Shown one piece after another: positions 63,084 to 64,000 of a stretch of 64,000 bases of DNA. Position numbers and translations under genes: made by a program. Location: positions 21,872,501 to 21,936,500 of the forward strand of contig NC_056538.1 in assembly GCF_910596095.1 (NCBI RefSeq), in the 5' to 3' direction. The first letter of the stretch is position 1; every line of letters starts with the position of its first letter. Source of the stretch: Thunnus maccoyii (Eukaryota > Chordata > Actinopteri > Scombriformes > Scombridae). The notes under the pieces are model-generated. The model had not been told where the DNA came from. It made no database searches and was given only the letters and a program-made list of their open reading frames with translations.

Positions 63084-64000
63084 CTATGGACGCAGATTAT
63101 TGAACATACAGATTAGTAAAGATAGGATTATAAAAATACAATTTGATGTAGAACAAAAAGCCAACCAACAATTACATGACAACACTCCAGCCAATACAAG
63201 GCAATAGCAATACACAGACAAATGGATCACCAAGTACAACTGTGAAGGGGAAGCTGGAAAATGAGACTGTGGAGGAAGAATCCATGTTTGCGAACATCAG
63301 AATAGGAAAGAGATGGTCAAATGGGATTGGTTTGGTCAGATGGGATCAAATGACACAGCAATATATTTCTCAGACCACTTTCGAACAAAATACACTGGGT
63401 GGACGTAATACTGATATGTTTTTGAACGATGCAACCTTCAGACAATAGGTATTTTAGATTACCTGCAGGAATATCCTAGTCAGTTCTCTACTATAAAGAA
63501 GCACAACAAATGAAGATGGGACAGAAAAGGCATGTTAAGGTATCATGGAGAGTAGGTTGTAGTCTGTCAGTTTACATGGTTACTGCACATGAGTTTTTTA
63601 GATAGTTATAGCAGAACAAGTAAGCAAAGGAGTGAAATTAGAGTAGGTTGTAGTCTGTCAGTTCACATGGTTACTGCACATGAGTTTTTAAGATAGTTGT
63701 AGCAGAACAAGTAAGCAAAGGAGTGAAATTAGAGAAGGAAACATCTAACATTATCAACATGAAAAGCAATTCAAGTCAAAATGCTGCTTTAAAAAATGTG
63801 AACTCCATTCATTTTATCGCAAAAAAAGTGGCACTTTTGTAATACAGTTTAAAGAAATTACATGAATAGCAACTCATTGTTATTATTAATGTAACATATT
63901 ACTGTGGCTTGTTTTGTTTCAGTACTAGATAATGAATCATGAATCTAATGCAAATTAAACTGGCATGGATGTAATCTGGGTATAATCTGCATAATTCCAA
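63084..64000 (-). other. plch1 intron
   Basis: Upstream of the large last exon. No further plch1 exon was recognised to the end of the window. It holds a 91-bp tandem duplication at 63550-63731. Confidence 0.6.
63550..63731. repeat. Two-copy 91-bp tandem duplication
   Basis: Copies 63550-63640 and 63641-63731 both start 'gagtaggttgtagtctgtca' and differ at only a few bases. Non-coding, within the plch1 intron. Confidence 0.95.

Noticed and set aside
1-64000. CRISPR arrays, operons, bacterial-type promoters, tRNA or rRNA genes
   Set aside because: None seen on reading both strands. The window is eukaryotic, and the only arrays are microsatellites and segmental duplications.

Overview
This is nuclear DNA of a ray-finned fish, most likely a percomorph. 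The genes have spliced exons with short introns and GT-AG borders. The intergenic DNA carries fish-type repeats: L2/jockey-like and L1-like LINE pieces, DIRS-type retroelement fossils, and a repeat with a 'tgttagcatgctaaca' palindrome common in perciform genomes. The window is a cluster of family C G-protein-coupled receptors of the vomeronasal type-2-like (OlfC/V2R) group, the amino-acid-sensing odorant receptors of fish. It ends at the large 3' exon of a phospholipase C eta gene (plch1), the recognised flank of the V2R cluster in teleosts.

Layout. (1) 1-11.4 kb: two plus-strand tandem OlfC genes (OlfC-P1, 1217-5099; OlfC-P2, 7523-11403) with nine coding exons each and a single 7TM exon. (2) 12.6-17 kb: minus-strand OlfC-M1, eleven exons, convergent with P2. 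(3) 19.2-21.7 kb: OlfC pseudogene psi-M2, of which exons 1-4, exon 10 and part of exon 11 remain. (4) 22.9-59.9 kb: three tandem segments (A, B, C), about 14 kb from one receptor to the next, each with one apparently intact eleven-exon OlfC gene (M3 26136-30387, M4 40352-44650, M5 53900-58163). Segments A and B end in a fossil promoter plus exon 1 of the plus-strand type, broken by a DIRS retroelement. Segments B and C start with an orphan exon-10 fossil. (5) 59.9-64 kb: plch1 3' UTR, its large last exon (60346-63083, minus) and part of an intron.

By hand splicing, all six intact receptors give one continuous reading frame (878, 875, 921, 918, 918 and 918 aa). Each has a signal peptide, a Venus-flytrap (VFT) ligand domain, a nine-cysteine-type domain encoded around a 124-nt exon, and seven TM segments ending in the family C signature (PKC-x-IILLRPE). 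The genes are not an operon; each has its own TATA-like promoter. The proteins are expected to work one or a few per olfactory sensory neuron as amino-acid detectors.

Most notable points: the two receptor types in one cluster have different sets of extra introns, including two inside the 7TM region of the minus-strand type. The young duplicates are nearly identical except in small amino-acid-changing patches that map, by hand alignment to CaSR, onto the ligand pocket. The fossils also allow the order of insertions and duplications to be read.
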